A stretch of 64,000 bases of DNA from Pseudomonas sp. EpS/L25 (GCF_001512295.1 NZ_LNUP01000017.1:45196-109195); one strand, 5' to 3'; counted from the first letter of the stretch, positions 35,774 through 55,899 are shown. The notes: a model not told the origin generated them from the letters alone. Made by a program: numbers and translations.

Positions 35774-36186
35774 CACATCACCGTCCGCTTAACAAAGGAG
35801 GTTTCGAGCGGAAGCTTGGCAGCGGCCAGGGCGAATGCCTGACGAGCCAGATCCTCGGAAACACCCTCGATCTCGTACAGGACCTTGCCCGGCTGGATCT
35901 GGGCTACCCAGTACTCGACACTACCCTTACCTTTACCCATCCGCACTTCGAGAGGCTTCTTGGTGACAGGCTTGTCAGGGAAGACGCGGATCCAGATCTT
36001 GCCGCCACGCTTCACGTGACGGGTCAGCGCACGACGTGCGGATTCGATCTGGCGAGCGGTCAGACGGCCACGGCCGACAGCCTTCAGCGCGTACTCGCCG
36101 AAGCTGACCTTGCTACCACGATGAGCCAGACCACGGTTGTGGCCGGTCATCTGCTTGCGGAATTTTGTACGCTTGGGTTGCAGCAT
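35773..36186 (-). CDS. rplP: 50S ribosomal protein L16
   Basis: 137 residues. [20 protein letters not shown] start; [24 protein letters not shown] is the rRNA/tRNA-contact segment that includes the loop near the A site. Twelve bases after rpsC and overlapping rpmC by one base. Confidence 0.99.
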   Translation of the reverse strand: MLQPKRTKFRKQMTGHNRGLAHRGSKVSFGEYALKAVGRGRLTARQIESARRALTRHVKRGGKIWIRVFPDKPVTKKPLEVRMGKGKGSVEYWVAQIQPGKVLYEIEGVSEDLARQAFALAAAKLPLETSFVKRTVM

Positions 36187-36198
36187 GTTGCGTACTCC

Positions 36199-36888
36199 TT
36201 ACTTAGCAGCAGCTTTTTTGCGCGGAGCCGGGGCGACGGGCTTCAGTTCTTCCTGGCGGCCACCAATGACCTCACCTTTGAAGATCCAAACCTTCACACC
36301 GATCACACCGTAGGTGGTGTGGGCTTCCGCAGTGGCGTAGTCGATGTCGGCACGCAGGGTGTGCAGGGGCACACGACCTTCGCGATACCACTCGGTACGG
36401 GCGATTTCCGCGCCGCCCAGACGACCGCTCACCTGAATCTTGATGCCTTTGGCACCAATGCGGATCGCGTTCTGTACGGCGCGCTTCATGGCGCGACGGA
36501 ACATCACACGACGCTCAAGCTGCTGCGCAACGCTCTGCGCAACCAGGGCACCGTCGAGCTCCGGCTTGCGGATCTCTTCGATGTTGATGTGCACGGGCAC
36601 ACCCATTCTTGCGGTCAGGTCCTGACGCAGCTTCTCGACATCCTCACCCTTCTTGCCGATCACGATACCGGGACGGGCGGTGTGGATGGTGATGCGTGCG
36701 GTTTGAGCCGGGCGATGAATATCGATACGGCTTACGGACGCGCTTTTTAGTTTGTCCTGGAGGTACTCACGAACCTTCAGGTCGGCCAGCAGATAGTCCG
36801 CATAAGTGCGCTTATCCGCGTACCAGACCGAGGTGTGCTCCTTGACGATGCCCAGGCGAATGCCATTGGGATGTACTTTCTGACCCAT
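36199..36888 (-). CDS. rpsC: 30S ribosomal protein S3
   Basis: 229 residues. [18 protein letters not shown] start, KH-2 domain with [18 protein letters not shown], and an Ala/Lys tail. Lines the mRNA entry channel and has helicase activity with S4/S5. The start is chosen at MGQKV; nine extra in-frame codons upstream are rejected. Thirteen bases after rplV. Confidence 0.99.
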   Translation of the reverse strand: MGQKVHPNGIRLGIVKEHTSVWYADKRTYADYLLADLKVREYLQDKLKSASVSRIDIHRPAQTARITIHTARPGIVIGKKGEDVEKLRQDLTARMGVPVHINIEEIRKPELDGALVAQSVAQQLERRVMFRRAMKRAVQNAIRIGAKGIKIQVSGRLGGAEIARTEWYREGRVPLHTLRADIDYATAEAHTTYGVIGVKVWIFKGEVIGGRQEELKPVAPAPRKKAAAK

Positions 36889-36901
36889 CTGATCGACTCC
36901 G

Positions 36902-37234
36902 TTACTTGTCCGCAACCTTGACCGTGATATGGCAAGACCGCTTCACGATGCGATCAGCACGACCTTTGGCACGCGGCATGATGCGCTTGAGCGAACGACC
37001 TTCGTTTACGAAGACAGTGGAAACCTTCAGGTCGTCCACATCGGCGCCTTCATTGTGCTCGGCGTTGGCCACGGCCGACTCGAGCACCTTCTTCATGATT
37101 TCAGCGGCTTTCTTGCTGCTGAAAGTCAACAGGTTGAGCGCTTCGCCCACCTTCTTCCCGCGAATCTGGTCGGCGACCAAGCGGGCTTTCTGGGCGGAGA
37201 TACGAGCGCCCGACAGCTTAGCGGCTACTTCCAT
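36902..37234 (-). CDS. rplV: 50S ribosomal protein L22
   Basis: 110 residues. [23 protein letters not shown] start and the tunnel beta-hairpin [25 protein letters not shown], wild type at the macrolide-related loop as far as I can judge. Twelve bases after rpsS. Confidence 0.99.
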   Translation of the reverse strand: MEVAAKLSGARISAQKARLVADQIRGKKVGEALNLLTFSSKKAAEIMKKVLESAVANAEHNEGADVDDLKVSTVFVNEGRSLKRIMPRAKGRADRIVKRSCHITVKVADK

Positions 37235-37246
37235 CTTCCTTACCCC

Positions 37247-37522
37247 TTAACGCTTGGCTTTCTTGTCAGCCGCATGACCGCGATAGGTGCGGGTAGCAGC
37301 GAACTCGCCGAGTTTGTGGCCGACCATGTCTTCGTTCACCAGAACGGGGACATGTTGACGACCGTTGTGCACAGCGATGGTCAGGCCGACCATTTGCGGC
37401 AGGATCATCGAACGACGCGACCAGGTCTTGATCGGTTTGCGTTCGTTCTTTTCCACCGCGACTTCGATCTTCTTCAACAGGTGAAGATCGATAAAAGGAC
37501 CTTTCTTCAGAGAACGGGGCAC
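37247..37522 (-). CDS. rpsS: 30S ribosomal protein S19
   Basis: 91 residues. [18 protein letters not shown] start and [19 protein letters not shown] end. Sits in the head next to S13, contacting A-site tRNA. 18 bases after rplB. Confidence 0.99.
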   Translation of the reverse strand: MPRSLKKGPFIDLHLLKKIEVAVEKNERKPIKTWSRRSMILPQMVGLTIAVHNGRQHVPVLVNEDMVGHKLGEFAATRTYRGHAADKKAKR

Positions 37523-37540
37523 AGTCGAATCCTCTACTGA

Positions 37541-38362
37541 TTACTTGCCGCGACGGACAATCATCTTGTCGGTACGCTTGTTGGAGCGCGTCTTGAGACC
37601 CTTGGTCTTGACGCCCCACGGCGAAACCGGATGACGGCCACCGGAAGTACGACCCTCACCACCACCATGCGGGTGATCAACCGGGTTCATGGCAACACCA
37701 CGAACGGTCGGACGCACGCCACGCCAGCGAGTGGCACCGGCCTTACCCAGCGAACGCAGGCTGTGCTCGCCATTGGACACTTCGCCCAGGGTAGCGCGGC
37801 ACTCGGACAGCACCTTGCGCATCTCACCGCTGCGCAGACGCACGGTGACGTAGGCGCCTTCACGGGCGACCAGCTGAGCGGAGGTACCGGCGGAACGAGC
37901 GATCTGAGCGCCCTTGCCAGGCTTCAGTTCGATGCCGTGGATGGTGCTACCGACCGGTACGTTACGCAGCGGGAGGTTGTTGCCGGCCTTGATGGGAGCG
38001 CCAGCGCCGGACATGAGCTGATCACCAGCAGCAACGCCCTTGGGGGCGATGATGTAGCGACGCTCGCCGTCGGCGTACTTCAGCAGAGCGATGTGCGCGG
38101 TACGGTTCGGATCGTATTCGATACGCTCAACGACGGCAGGGATGCCATCCTTGTTGCGACGAAAATCGACCAGACGGTAGTGCTGCTTGTGACCACCGCC
38201 GATGTGGCGAGTGGTGATACGACCGTTGTTGTTACGGCCGCCGGACTTGCTCTTCTTCTCCAGCAAAGGAGCGTAAGGAGCGCCCTTGTGCAGATCAGCG
38301 TTGACCACCTTGACCACAAAGCGGCGGCCAGCGGAGGTCGGCTTGCATTTTACGATTGCCAT
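37541..38362 (-). CDS. rplB: 50S ribosomal protein L2
   Basis: 273 residues. OB and SH3-like domains; the C-terminal [29 protein letters not shown] segment includes the invariant His (HPHGGG) near the peptidyl-transferase centre. [17 protein letters not shown] is the N-terminal RNA-binding patch. Twelve bases after rplW. Confidence 0.99.
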   Translation of the reverse strand: MAIVKCKPTSAGRRFVVKVVNADLHKGAPYAPLLEKKSKSGGRNNNGRITTRHIGGGHKQHYRLVDFRRNKDGIPAVVERIEYDPNRTAHIALLKYADGERRYIIAPKGVAAGDQLMSGAGAPIKAGNNLPLRNVPVGSTIHGIELKPGKGAQIARSAGTSAQLVAREGAYVTVRLRSGEMRKVLSECRATLGEVSNGEHSLRSLGKAGATRWRGVRPTVRGVAMNPVDHPHGGGEGRTSGGRHPVSPWGVKTKGLKTRSNKRTDKMIVRRGK

Positions 38363-38374
38363 GATGCCCCCTGA

Positions 38375-38674
38375 TTACTCGGCGCTGCTGGAAAAGTCGA
38401 GATCCTGGCCCGGCTGGAGCGCGATGTACGCTTTTTTCCAGTCGTTACGCTTGCCCAGACCACGAGCGGTGCGCTTGGTCTTGCCCTGGACGTTCAGGGT
38501 GCTGACGCTGCGAACCTTGACCTCGAACAGCTGCTCGACGGCCTTCTTGATTTCCAGCTTGGTTGCATCGGTGGCAACCTTGAATACGAACTGCTTCTGG
38601 CTGTCCGCCAGCATGGTGGCCTTCTCGGAGATGTGCGGGCCAAGCAGCACTTTGAATACGCGTTCCTGGTTCAT
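38375..38674 (-). CDS. rplW: 50S ribosomal protein L23
   Basis: 99 residues. [18 protein letters not shown] and the tunnel-exit loop [19 protein letters not shown]. Docking point for trigger factor and signal recognition particle. Start overlaps the rplD stop by four bases (ATGA). Confidence 0.99.
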   Translation of the reverse strand: MNQERVFKVLLGPHISEKATMLADSQKQFVFKVATDATKLEIKKAVEQLFEVKVRSVSTLNVQGKTKRTARGLGKRNDWKKAYIALQPGQDLDFSSSAE

Positions 38675-39273
38675 GCCAGCAGCTCCTCGAATTTCTTCAC
38701 GGCGGACACAGTGACCAGCACCTTGTCGTAGGCGATCAGGCTGACCGGGTCGGAACCCTGGACATCACGCACGTCGACGAAAGGCAGGTTGCGGGCGGCC
38801 AGATACAGATTCTGGTCGACAGCATCGGTCACGATCAGCACGTCGCTCAGGCCCAGACCGTCCAGCTTGCTGACCAGGGTCTTGGTCTTGGGTGCGTCGA
38901 CGGCGAAGTCGTCAACCACGACCAGACGATCCAGACGGACCAGCTCGGCGAGGATGGAGCGCAGTGCAGCGCGGTACATCTTCTTGTTCAGCTTCTGGCT
39001 GTGATCCTGGGGCTTGGCTGCGAAAGCCACGCCACCGGAACGCCAGATGGGGCTGCGGATGGTACCGGCACGGGCACGACCGCTGCCCTTCTGACGCCAG
39101 GGCTTCTTGCCGCCACCACGGACTTCGGAACGGGTCTTCTGGGCACGGGTGCCCTGACGACCGCCGGCCATGTAGGCCACGACTGCCTGGTGAACCAGGG
39201 TCTCGTTGAATTCACCGCCGAAGGTGTGCTCGGAGACTTCGATAGCTTGAGAGCCATTCACATTGAGTTGCAT
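38671..39273 (-). CDS. rplD: 50S ribosomal protein L4
   Basis: 200 residues. The tunnel loop [23 protein letters not shown] is intact. In E. coli L4 autogenously represses the S10 operon through its leader; the leader here is short, so that mechanism may not apply. ATG at [13 protein letters not shown] chosen over an upstream in-frame ATG because of family N-termini. Confidence 0.98.
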   Translation of the reverse strand: MQLNVNGSQAIEVSEHTFGGEFNETLVHQAVVAYMAGGRQGTRAQKTRSEVRGGGKKPWRQKGSGRARAGTIRSPIWRSGGVAFAAKPQDHSQKLNKKMYRAALRSILAELVRLDRLVVVDDFAVDAPKTKTLVSKLDGLGLSDVLIVTDAVDQNLYLAARNLPFVDVRDVQGSDPVSLIAYDKVLVTVSAVKKFEELLA

Positions 39274-39286
39274 GTTCTCTCTCCTC

Positions 39287-39922
39287 TCAACCACGGGCCT
39301 TGACAGCGGGACGCACGATCACGTCACCACCCGGCGCGCCGGGGACGGCACCCTTGACCAGCAGCAGGTTGCGCTCGGCGTCTACACGCACGACTTCCAG
39401 CGACTGAACGGTTACACGCTCCGCACCCAGGTGACCGGACATTTTCTTGCCCTTGAACACACGACCAGGAGTCTGGCACTGGCCGATGGAACCAGGTGCA
39501 CGGTGGGAAACGGAGTTACCGTGGGTGTTGTCCTGACCACGGAAGTTCCAGCGCTTGATGGTACCGGCGTAGCCCTTACCCTTGGACTGACCAGTGACAT
39601 CAACCATCTGACCGGCTTCGAACAGGGCGACAGTGACTTCGTCACCGGCCTTGTACTCACCGTCTTCCAGGCGGAATTCGAGGACGCTACGACCAGCAGC
39701 AACGCTGGCCTTGGCGAAGTGACCGGCTTGCGCCTTGGTCACGCGGGAAGCACGACGCTCACCCACGGTCACCTGAATGGCACGATAGCCATCGGTTTCT
39801 TCGCTTTTGAATTGGGTTACACGATTCGGCTCGATCTCAATGACCGTAACCGGAACGGAAACGCCTTCTTCGGTGAAAACGCGGGTCATGCCGCATTTAC
39901 GACCGACTAAACCAATCGTCAT
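39287..39922 (-). CDS. rplC: 50S ribosomal protein L3
   Basis: 211 residues. [20 protein letters not shown] start, and [37 protein letters not shown], abbreviated, contains the Gln that PrmB methylates in E. coli (GSIGQ). Reaches the peptidyl-transferase centre. Start chosen at MTIGL; eleven upstream codons rejected. 84 bases after rpsJ. Confidence 0.98.
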   Translation of the reverse strand: MTIGLVGRKCGMTRVFTEEGVSVPVTVIEIEPNRVTQFKSEETDGYRAIQVTVGERRASRVTKAQAGHFAKASVAAGRSVLEFRLEDGEYKAGDEVTVALFEAGQMVDVTGQSKGKGYAGTIKRWNFRGQDNTHGNSVSHRAPGSIGQCQTPGRVFKGKKMSGHLGAERVTVQSLEVVRVDAERNLLLVKGAVPGAPGGDVIVRPAVKARG

Positions 39923-40006
39923 GTTGAGAACCTCTTGAGTGTACGGGGCTTTCACCCGCTATGGCCGCCCATTTCAGAGCGTTACACGACTGAAACCTTG
40001 ACGGTC

Positions 40007-40318
40007 TCAGCCGAGGCTGATTTGCACTTCAACGCCAGCGGCGAGATCGAGCTTCATCAGCGCATCGACGGTCTTGTCGGTGGGCTGAACGATGTCGAGC
40101 ACGCGCTTGTGGGTACGAATTTCGTACTGGTCACGAGCATCCTTGTTGACGTGCGGAGAAATCAGCACTGTGTAACGTTCCTTGCGGGTAGGCAGAGGAA
40201 TCGGACCACGCACCTGAGCACCAGTACGTTTCGCGGTTTCCACGATTTCCTGGGTGGATTGATCGATCAGGCGATGATCAAAAGCCTTCAACCGAATACG
40301 GATTTGTTGATTTTGCAT
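40007..40318 (-). CDS. rpsJ: 30S ribosomal protein S10 (NusE)
   Basis: 103 residues. [19 protein letters not shown] start and the rRNA loop [17 protein letters not shown]. Doubles as NusE, the partner of NusB (9077) in antitermination. First gene of the S10 operon, behind the promoter at 40379-40407. Confidence 0.99.
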   Translation of the reverse strand: MQNQQIRIRLKAFDHRLIDQSTQEIVETAKRTGAQVRGPIPLPTRKERYTVLISPHVNKDARDQYEIRTHKRVLDIVQPTDKTVDALMKLDLAAGVEVQISLG

Positions 40319-40378
40319 TTGACCTCAGACTCCAAGCTTTCCCCTCGGGCAAAAAGGTGCCCGATTAAAGGAGGCGCA

Positions 40379-40407
40379 ATTCTAAGGATGTCGCTCACGC
40401 CTGTCAA
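40379..40407 (-). promoter_or_regulatory. S10 operon promoter
   Basis: TTGACA (40407-40402), a 17-base spacer, TAGAAT (40384-40379), followed by GC-rich TGCGCC, a discriminator expected to give stringent control. The leader of about 50 bases contains CGGGCA...GCCCG, a small hairpin, instead of the long L4-responsive leader of E. coli. Confidence 0.88.
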
Positions 40408-40446
40408 GAACGCCTCTTTTGCCATCTGTCAATTTCGTGAGGCAAG

Positions 40447-40472
40447 AAAAAAGGCCCCGAAGGGCCTTTTTT
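40447..40472 (-). terminator. Terminator after tuf (str operon)
   Basis: AAAAAAGGCCC-TTCG-GGGCCTTTTTT on the minus strand: an 11-bp perfect stem with a UUCG tetraloop and a run of six T, 17 bases past the tuf stop. Textbook intrinsic terminator separating the str and S10 operons. Confidence 0.97.
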
Positions 40473-40489
40473 CGTTTCAGATCAACCGA

Positions 40490-41683
40490 TTACTCGATGA
40501 TCTTGGCAACCACGCCGGCGCCGACGGTACGACCGCCTTCACGGATGGCGAAACGCAGACCGTCCTCCATCGCGATCGGCGCGATCAGGGTGACAACCAT
40601 TTTGATGTTGTCGCCCGGCATCACCATCTCGACGCCTTCCGGCAGCTCGCAGTTACCGGTCACGTCGGTGGTCCGGAAGTAGAACTGCGGACGGTAGCCC
40701 TTGAAGAACGGGGTATGACGACCGCCTTCTTCCTTGGACAGCACGTACACTTCGCACTCGAACTTGGTGTGCGGCTTGATGGTGCCCGGCTTGGCCAGAA
40801 CCTGGCCACGCTCGACGTCTTCACGCTTGGTGCCACGCAGCAGCACGCCGACGTTCTCGCCAGCACGGCCTTCGTCCAGCAGCTTGCGGAACATTTCAAC
40901 GCCGGTGCAGGTGGTCTTGACGGTGGCCTTGATGCCCACGATCTCGACTTCTTCCTGGACCTTGACGATGCCACGCTCGACACGACCGGTTACCACGGTG
41001 CCACGACCGGAGATCGAGAACACGTCTTCGATCGGCATCAGGAACGGCTTGTCGATGGCGCGCTCGGGCTCGGGGATGTAGGAGTCCAGGGTCTCGACCA
41101 GCTTGCGCACGGCAGAAACGCCCATCTCGTTGTCGTCCTGGCCGTTCAGGGCCATCAGCGCGGAGCCGATCACGATCGGGGTGTCGTCGCCAGGGAAGTC
41201 GTAGGTGTTCAGCAGATCGCGAACTTCCATCTCGACCAGTTCCAGCAGCTCGGCGTCGTCGACCATGTCGGCCTTGTTCAGGAACACGACGATGTAGGGA
41301 ACGCCTACCTGACGGGACAGCAGGATGTGCTCGCGGGTCTGCGGCATGGGGCCGTCAGCAGCCGAGCAAACCAGGATCGCGCCGTCCATCTGGGCCGCAC
41401 CGGTGATCATGTTCTTCACGTAGTCGGCGTGGCCGGGGCAGTCGACGTGCGCGTAGTGACGGATCGCCGAGTCGTACTCAACGTGGGAGGTGTTGATGGT
41501 GATACCGCGAGCCTTTTCTTCCGGCGCGTTGTCGATCTGGTCGAAACCACGAGCGGAACCGCCCCAGGTGTCGGCACAGACCTTGGTCAGCGCTGCGGTC
41601 AGCGTGGTCTTGCCATGGTCGACGTGACCGATGGTGCCCACGTTCAGGTGCGGTTTGTTACGTTCGAATTTTTCTTTAGCCAC
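40490..41683 (-). CDS. tuf: Elongation factor Tu, copy 1 (str operon)
   Basis: 397 residues. G1 [10 protein letters not shown]2 region [13 protein letters not shown]3 DCPGHADY and G4 NKADMVD are intact, and domains II/III are complete. Delivers aminoacyl-tRNA to the ribosome. Protein identical to copy 2 at 56979; I found only four base differences between the genes, all near the ends. 28 bases after fusA. Confidence 0.99.
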   Translation of the reverse strand: MAKEKFERNKPHLNVGTIGHVDHGKTTLTAALTKVCADTWGGSARGFDQIDNAPEEKARGITINTSHVEYDSAIRHYAHVDCPGHADYVKNMITGAAQMDGAILVCSAADGPMPQTREHILLSRQVGVPYIVVFLNKADMVDDAELLELVEMEVRDLLNTYDFPGDDTPIVIGSALMALNGQDDNEMGVSAVRKLVETLDSYIPEPERAIDKPFLMPIEDVFSISGRGTVVTGRVERGIVKVQEEVEIVGIKATVKTTCTGVEMFRKLLDEGRAGENVGVLLRGTKREDVERGQVLAKPGTIKPHTKFECEVYVLSKEEGGRHTPFFKGYRPQFYFRTTDVTGNCELPEGVEMVMPGDNIKMVVTLIAPIAMEDGLRFAIREGGRTVGAGVVAKIIE

Positions 41684-41711
41684 GAGATAAAACCTCTAGT
41701 CAAAGCGCTGA

Positions 41712-43814
41712 TTAAGCTTGTTTCTTGATGATGGCTTCGGCGATGTTCGACGGAGCTTCGGCGTACTTGGAGAACTCCATGGAGTAGCTTGCGCGACCCT
41801 GAGACATGGAGCGGACATCCGTAGCGTAGCCAAACATCTCGCCCAGCGGAACCTCGGCACGGATGACCTTGCCGGTCACGGTGTCTTCCATACCCTGGAT
41901 CAGGCCACGACGACGGTTCAGGTCGCCCATGACGTCACCCATGTAGTCTTCCGGGGTCACGACCTCGACCTTCATGATCGGCTCGAGCAGCACGGCACCA
42001 CCCTTCTGGGTGAGCTGCTTGGTCGCCATGGAGGCAGCGATCTTGAACGCCATCTCGTTGGAGTCGACGTCGTGGTAGGAACCGTCGAACACAGCGGCCT
42101 TCAGACCGAGCAGCGGATAGCCGGCAACGATGCCGTTCTTCATCTGCTCTTCGATGCCTTTCTGGATCGCCGGGATGTATTCCTTCGGAATCACACCACC
42201 CACGACTTCGCTGACGAACTCCAGACCTTCCTGACCTTCGTCAGCCGGTGCGAAGCGAATCCAGCAGTGACCGAACTGACCACGACCACCCGACTGGCGA
42301 ACGAACTTGCCTTCGATCTCGCAGGTGTTGCGGATGGTTTCGCGGTAGGCGACCTGAGGCTTACCGATGTTCGCTTCCACGCCGAATTCGCGCTTCATGC
42401 GGTCCACCAGGATGTCCAGGTGCAGCTCGCCCATGCCGGAGATGATGGTCTGACCGGACTCTTCGTCGGTCTTGACGCGGAACGAGGGATCTTCCTGGGC
42501 CAGCTTGCCCAGTGCGATACCCATCTTCTCCTGGTCGGCCTTGGTCTTCGGCTCGACGGCAACCGAGATCACCGGCTCCGGGAAGTCCATGCGCTCGAGG
42601 ATGATCGGCTTCTCGATCGAGCACAGGGTGTCACCGGTGGTGACGTCCTTCATGCCGATCAGGGCGGCGATGTCGCCAGCACGAACTTCCTTGATCTCTT
42701 CACGGGTGTTGGCATGCATCTGCACCATACGGCCGACGCGCTCTTTCTTGCCTTTCACCGAGTTGATGACCGAGTCACCGGAGCTCAGCACGCCCGAGTA
42801 GACGCGAGCGAAGGTCAGGGTACCGACGAAGGGGTCGGTAGCGATCTTGAACGCCAGAGCCGAGAAGGGCTCGTCGTCGTCCGCATGACGCTCGTCGGTG
42901 ATTTCCTCGTTATCAGGGTTAGTGCCCTTGATCGCGGGAATCTCGATCGGCGCCGGCAGGAAGTCGATCACGGCGTCCAGAACCAAGGGCACGCCCTTGT
43001 TCTTGAAGGACGAACCGCAGACGGCCGGGACGATTTCGCAGGCGATGGTACGCTGACGCAGGCCGGCCTTGATCTCGTCGATCGACAGCTCGCCGCCTTC
43101 CAGGTACTTGTTCATCAGCTCTTCGTTGGCCTCGGCAGCGGCCTCGACCATGTTGGAGCGCCACTGCTCGGCATCGGCCAGCATCTCCGCAGGAATCTCT
43201 TCCTCGCGGTAGGTCATGCCCTGATCTTCGTCATTCCAGAAGATGGCCTTCATCTTCAGCAGGTCGATCTGGCCCTGGAAGTTCTCTTCCGAGCCGATAG
43301 CCAGCTGAACCGGGACCGGAGTGTGGCCCAAGCGCTTCTTGATCTGCTCGACAACGCGCAGGAAGTTGGCGCCGGCACGGTCCATCTTGTTGACGTAGAC
43401 GATGCGCGGGACGCCGTACTTGTTGGCCTGACGCCATACGGTTTCGGACTGAGGCTCGACACCGGAAGTGCCGCAGAAGACCACGACCGCACCATCCAGC
43501 ACACGCAGGGAACGCTCCACCTCAATGGTAAAGTCCACGTGGCCGGGGGTATCGATGATGTTCACGCGGTACTTGTCGTACTGCTTGGTCGAACCGGACC
43601 AGAACGCGGTGGTAGCAGCGGAGGTGATGGTGATACCACGCTCCTGCTCCTGCACCATCCAGTCCATGGTCGCAGCGCCGTCGTGAACCTCACCCATTTT
43701 GTGGTTCACGCCGGTGTAGAACAGAATCCGCTCGGTGGTAGTCGTCTTACCTGCGTCCACGTGGGCGCAGATACCGATGTTCCGATAGCGGTTGATAGCG
43801 GTTGTACGAGCCAT
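41712..43814 (-). CDS. fusA: Elongation factor G
   Basis: 700 residues. G-domain [27 protein letters not shown] and NKMDRAGA, with domains II-V following; [10 protein letters not shown] and the [12 protein letters not shown] segment of domain IV are typical. Drives translocation and, with RRF, recycling. The canonical fusA1-type gene by its str-operon position, 30 bases after rpsG. Confidence 0.99.
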   Translation of the reverse strand: MARTTAINRYRNIGICAHVDAGKTTTTERILFYTGVNHKMGEVHDGAATMDWMVQEQERGITITSAATTAFWSGSTKQYDKYRVNIIDTPGHVDFTIEVERSLRVLDGAVVVFCGTSGVEPQSETVWRQANKYGVPRIVYVNKMDRAGANFLRVVEQIKKRLGHTPVPVQLAIGSEENFQGQIDLLKMKAIFWNDEDQGMTYREEEIPAEMLADAEQWRSNMVEAAAEANEELMNKYLEGGELSIDEIKAGLRQRTIACEIVPAVCGSSFKNKGVPLVLDAVIDFLPAPIEIPAIKGTNPDNEEITDERHADDDEPFSALAFKIATDPFVGTLTFARVYSGVLSSGDSVINSVKGKKERVGRMVQMHANTREEIKEVRAGDIAALIGMKDVTTGDTLCSIEKPIILERMDFPEPVISVAVEPKTKADQEKMGIALGKLAQEDPSFRVKTDEESGQTIISGMGELHLDILVDRMKREFGVEANIGKPQVAYRETIRNTCEIEGKFVRQSGGRGQFGHCWIRFAPADEGQEGLEFVSEVVGGVIPKEYIPAIQKGIEEQMKNGIVAGYPLLGLKAAVFDGSYHDVDSNEMAFKIAASMATKQLTQKGGAVLLEPIMKVEVVTPEDYMGDVMGDLNRRRGLIQGMEDTVTGKVIRAEVPLGEMFGYATDVRSMSQGRASYSMEFSKYAEAPSNIAEAIIKKQA

Positions 43815-43844
43815 AAGGTCCTCGCTTGATTGGAAGCGCTAGGC

Positions 43845-44345
<501 letters not shown>

Positions 44346-44406
44346 TTAGCTCGGGACACGCTGCCCGACCTTACTCTTATCGACTCGAACAAAAAGAAAG
44401 TGGTGG

Positions 44407-44778
44407 TTACTTCGGACGCTTGGTGCCGTACTTGGAACGGCCCTGCTTGCGGTCCTTCACACCGGTGGTGTCCAGCGAGCCGCGCACGGTGTGGTAACGC
44501 ACACCCGGCAGATCCTTGACCCGGCCACCGCGGATCAGCACGACGCTGTGTTCCTGCAGGTTGTGACCTTCACCACCGATGTAGGAGGTGACTTCGAAGC
44601 CATTGGTCAGACGCACACGGCAGACCTTCCGCAGTGCGGAGTTGGGCTTCTTGGGAGTGGTGGTGTACACGCGAGTGCACACGCCACGACGTTGCGGGCA
44701 GTTTTGCAGCGCAGGCACGTCGGATTTCTCGACGAGACGCTTGCGTGCACTACGCACCAGCTGGTTGATAGTTGCCAT
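44407..44778 (-). CDS. rpsL: 30S ribosomal protein S12
   Basis: 123 residues. [19 protein letters not shown] start. The decoding loops [12 protein letters not shown] and [13 protein letters not shown] carry the wild-type lysines that are altered in streptomycin-resistant mutants. First gene of the str operon, with its own promoter upstream. Confidence 0.99.
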   Translation of the reverse strand: MATINQLVRSARKRLVEKSDVPALQNCPQRRGVCTRVYTTTPKKPNSALRKVCRVRLTNGFEVTSYIGGEGHNLQEHSVVLIRGGRVKDLPGVRYHTVRGSLDTTGVKDRKQGRSKYGTKRPK

Positions 44779-44853
44779 CTATAGCTCCACTGATTGTCTT
44801 GCGACATAAACGAAATGACAGGACGTTAGTCCTGCCCATTTTCGGGGAACGAA

Positions 44854-44882
44854 AGTCTAAAGAGCTTACTAGCTCCAGTCAA
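44854..44882 (-). promoter_or_regulatory. str operon promoter
   Basis: TTGACT (44882-44877), 17-base spacer, TAGACT (44859-44854); the leader of ~70 bases contains CAGGACtaaCGTCCTG, a short inverted repeat. It lies just downstream of the rpoC terminator. Confidence 0.8.
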
Positions 44883-44886
44883 GACA

Positions 44887-44918
44887 AAGCCCCCGGACGC
44901 CAGGGGCGCCGGGGGCTT
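44887..44918 (-). terminator. rpoC terminator
   Basis: AAGCCCCCGG/CCGGGGGCTT, a 10-bp stem with a 12-base loop that can pair further (GCGCC...), followed on the minus strand by TGTCTTG. Strong stem, poor U tract; it partly abuts the -35 of the str promoter. Confidence 0.75.
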
Positions 44919-44943
44919 GGTCAAGCGACGCAGGCTACCGAAC

Positions 44944-49143
<4,200 letters not shown>

Positions 49144-49205
49144 GGCCTTTCCTCCTCACGGACCGGAGGCGACCGCCGCGCGGTCGCCTCCCCTAGGGTC
49201 TCGTG

Positions 49206-53279
<4,074 letters not shown>

Positions 53280-53433
53280 CAGCGTTCCCCAGCTTGGTCA
53301 CCAGCTTGTTTGGCCTCTCCGACGGGAGCAGCCGGAAAATCGTGCAAACCCTTGGTTTGCCGCACCCCGAAAGCGAGGTGGATACAGCACGTTCTGTCAG
53401 GCGGATCTGCTCGCCCTGTACAAAACGGCAAAA

Positions 53434-53457
53434 GGCCGGTGGCGTTCGCCACCAGCC
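53434..53457 (-). terminator. Attenuator between rplL and rpoB
   Basis: On the minus strand GGTGGCG-AA-CGCCACC extended by GGC/GCC, followed by TTTTGCCGTTTT. The stem is strong but the U run is interrupted, as expected for the partial terminator known at this joint in E. coli, which lowers rpoBC relative to rplJL. The remaining gap (to 53280 and 53503) has no gene. Confidence 0.75.
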
Positions 53458-53503
53458 ATCAGCCGAACGTGAGACGTTCCGGCTGTAGACGCAAGAACCG
53501 AAC

Positions 53504-53872
53504 TTACTTGAGCTCGACCTTGGCGCCTGCTTCTTCCAGAGACTTCTTGGCAGCTTCGGCTTCCTCTTTGGAAACGCCTTCCTTGACCACGCCCGGGGCG
53601 CCGTCAACGACAGCCTTGGCTTCTTTCAGGCCCAGACCGGTCAGTTCACGAACGACCTTGATGACGTTCACTTTCTTCTCACCGGCTTCGGTCAGCATGA
53701 TGGTGAACTCGGTCTGCTCTTCGACGACGGCAGCGGCAGCAGCCGGGCCAGCGGCAACGGCAGCAGCGGCGGTCACGCCGAACTTCTCTTCCATCGCCTT
53801 GATCAGTTCCACCACTTGCATGACGGACATTTCGGATACGGCGTTGATGATGTCTTCGTTGGTCAGAGCCAT
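53504..53872 (-). CDS. rplL: 50S ribosomal protein L7/L12
   Basis: 122 residues. N-terminal dimerisation helices ([14 protein letters not shown]), an Ala/Gly hinge, and the C-terminal domain [25 protein letters not shown] that recruits translation factors. Multiple copies bind L10. 79 bases after rplJ. Confidence 0.99.
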   Translation of the reverse strand: MALTNEDIINAVSEMSVMQVVELIKAMEEKFGVTAAAAVAAGPAAAAAVVEEQTEFTIMLTEAGEKKVNVIKVVRELTGLGLKEAKAVVDGAPGVVKEGVSKEEAEAAKKSLEEAGAKVELK

Positions 53873-53951
53873 GACTCTAGATTCCTATAACAGGGTGCGG
53901 TTTCAGGCCGCAAATAATAAGAAAGACTTGCAGGAAACGCAGCACGCAGCA

Positions 53952-54452
53952 TTAGGCGGCAGCAGCTTCCTTTTGGTCGCGAATGGCGGCGAGGGTACGA
54001 GCCAGCTTGCTGGTAGCGCCCTGGATGACGCTCATCAGCTGGGACACAGCTTCGTCGTAGGTCGGCAGCGATGCCAGTACGTCGATCTGGTTAGCCGGGA
54101 TGAGCTTGCCTTCGAACGCGGCGGCCTTGATCTCGAACTTGTCCTGACCCTTGGCGAAATCCTTGAAGATACGGGCGGCAGCGCCCGGATGCTCCTGGGA
54201 GAACGCGATCAGGGTCGGGCCCTTGAAGGTGTCGTTGAGGACGTCGAAAGACGTACCTTCAACGGCACGACGCAGCAGGGTGTTACGTACGACACGTACA
54301 TAGACACCAGCCGCGCGGGCCTCTTTACGGAGTCCGGTCATGGCACCCACAGTCACGCCACGGGCATCGGCCACGACAGCGGACAGGGCACCTTGGGCAG
54401 CCTCGTTGACTTCAGCGACGATAGCCTTCTTGTCTTCGAGTTTGATTGCCAC
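53952..54452 (-). CDS. rplJ: 50S ribosomal protein L10
   Basis: 166 residues. [19 protein letters not shown] start, [22 protein letters not shown], and a C-terminal helix that holds L7/L12 dimers. The L10-L7/L12 complex represses its own translation by binding the leader at 54455-54650. Confidence 0.99.
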   Translation of the reverse strand: MAIKLEDKKAIVAEVNEAAQGALSAVVADARGVTVGAMTGLRKEARAAGVYVRVVRNTLLRRAVEGTSFDVLNDTFKGPTLIAFSQEHPGAAARIFKDFAKGQDKFEIKAAAFEGKLIPANQIDVLASLPTYDEAVSQLMSVIQGATSKLARTLAAIRDQKEAAAA

Positions 54453-54454
54453 GG

Positions 54455-54650
54455 GTTCAACTCCTGGATGTTACCGTTTCGCCCGATGGACTGGGCGGCG
54501 TTTTGGTGTCTGACTCGGTAACCGAATCGGGAGCACCATCTGCGTAGGCTAGGGTTTCCCCGGTTTAAGACCTGCGTCCCCTACGGTCTTGGACAGCCCC
54601 CGCCAGGCAGGGACCCCAATCTTGGCGCCGTGCCCTAGGACACGGCGACT
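54455..54650 (-). ncRNA. L10 (rplJ) leader RNA
   Basis: The 208-base gap before rplJ reads, on the minus strand, CGCCGTG/CACGGCG hairpin (54641-54647 / 54626-54632), GACGCAGGTCTTAAACC, then CTACGCAGATGGTGCTCCCG and GTTACCGAGTC: the conserved order of the L10(L7/L12) binding leader of gammaproteobacteria. Autogenous translational control is known for this element in E. coli. Confidence 0.82.
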
Positions 54651-54660
54651 TGTAACTTGC

Positions 54661-55356
54661 TTAGGCTTCCAGGGAAGCCTGGTCGATCTGCAGACCCGGG
54701 CCCATGGTGGAGCTCAGGGTGATGCGCTTGACGTAGATGCCCTTGGAGGTCGAGGGCTTCAGGCGCTTCAGATCGGCCAGCAGAGCTTCAACGTTCTGCT
54801 TCAGCTTCACGGGCTCGAAATCAATCTTGCCAACGGAAGCGTGGATGATGCCGTTCTTGTCGGTACGGAAACGCACCTGACCGGCCTTGGCGTTCTTGAC
54901 GGCAGTGGCCACGTCGGGGGTCACGGTGCCGACCTTCGGGTTCGGCATCAGGCCGCGCGGACCGAGGATCTGGCCCAGCTGACCGACAACGCGCATGGCG
55001 TCCGGCGAAGCGATGACCACGTCGTAGTTCAGGTCGCCTGCTTTCATCTCGGCAGCCAGCTCGTCCATGCCGACTTTCTCGGCACCGGCGGCCAGCGCGG
55101 CTTCGGCGTTGGCACCCTGGGTGAACACGGCAACGCGAACCGACTTGCCAGTACCGTTGGGCAGCACGGTGGCGCCACGGACGACCTGGTCGGATTTACG
55201 CGGATCCACACCCAGGTTCACGGAGACGTCGATGGACTCCTTGAACTTGATGGTGGACAGCTCGGCCAGCAGGGCCGCAGCTTCTTCGAAGCCGTACTGC
55301 TTGCCGGCCTGGATTTTTTCGGCGATCGACTTTTGACGCTTAGTGAGCTTGGCCAT
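54661..55356 (-). CDS. rplA: 50S ribosomal protein L1
   Basis: 231 residues. [19 protein letters not shown] start; [19 protein letters not shown] is the family signature. Forms the L1 stalk and, in E. coli, represses the rplKA message at the rplK start. Start overlaps the rplK stop by one base (TAATG). Confidence 0.99.
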   Translation of the reverse strand: MAKLTKRQKSIAEKIQAGKQYGFEEAAALLAELSTIKFKESIDVSVNLGVDPRKSDQVVRGATVLPNGTGKSVRVAVFTQGANAEAALAAGAEKVGMDELAAEMKAGDLNYDVVIASPDAMRVVGQLGQILGPRGLMPNPKVGTVTPDVATAVKNAKAGQVRFRTDKNGIIHASVGKIDFEPVKLKQNVEALLADLKRLKPSTSKGIYVKRITLSSTMGPGLQIDQASLEA

Positions 55357-55787
55357 TACACGCCCTCCACATTCAGACCCATGCTACGAGCGGAACCGGC
55401 GATGGTACGCACTGCAGCGTCCATATCGGCGGCGGTGAGATCGGCATTCTTGGCCTTGGCGATCTCTTCCAGCTGGGCGCGGGTAACGGTACCGACCTTC
55501 TGGCTGTTAGGACGGGGGGAACCGCTCTGGATGCCGGCAGCCTTCTTGAGCAGCACGGAAGCCGGGGTGCTCTTGATTTCGAAGGTGAAGCTACGGTCGC
55601 TGTACACGGTGATGATCACCGGGGTGGGCAGACCGGGCTCCATGCCTTGGGTGCGGGCGTTGAACGCCTTGCAGAATTCCATGATGTTGACGCCATGCTG
55701 ACCCAGAGCCGGACCGACCGGCGGGCTCGGGTTGGCTTGAGCGGCCTTAACCTGCAGCTTGATGTAAGCCTGAATCTTCTTAGCCAT
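55356..55787 (-). CDS. rplK: 50S ribosomal protein L11
   Basis: 143 residues. [30 protein letters not shown], here cut, with the [13 protein letters not shown] loop that contacts the GTPase centre; C-terminal rRNA-binding domain [16 protein letters not shown]. First gene of the rplKAJL unit. The gap before it holds an AGCCCCGCGGGGC hairpin that could belong to the L1 binding site. Confidence 0.99.
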   Translation of the reverse strand: MAKKIQAYIKLQVKAAQANPSPPVGPALGQHGVNIMEFCKAFNARTQGMEPGLPTPVIITVYSDRSFTFEIKSTPASVLLKKAAGIQSGSPRPNSQKVGTVTRAQLEEIAKAKNADLTAADMDAAVRTIAGSARSMGLNVEGV

Positions 55788-55856
55788 GTGCTACTCCAAT
55801 GATGGGTTCAGCGCCCCGCGGGGCTCCCCAATTACTTGCTATATCCCAGTGACGAC

Positions 55857-55882
55857 AAAACCCCGCAGCCTGGGCTACGGGG
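55857..55882 (-). terminator. Terminator of secE-nusG
   Basis: Minus strand CCCCGtAGCC-CA-GGCTgCGGGG followed by TTTTGTC; two mismatched positions in an otherwise 9-bp stem. 17 bases past the nusG stop and ahead of rplK. Confidence 0.8.
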
Positions 55883-55899
55883 TGAGGGATGCGGACAAC

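Noticed and set aside
41718..43829. 703-codon plus-strand frame opposite fusA, and similar frames opposite both tuf genes
   Set aside because: Same antisense artefact; the two frames opposite tuf are identical simply because tuf is duplicated.
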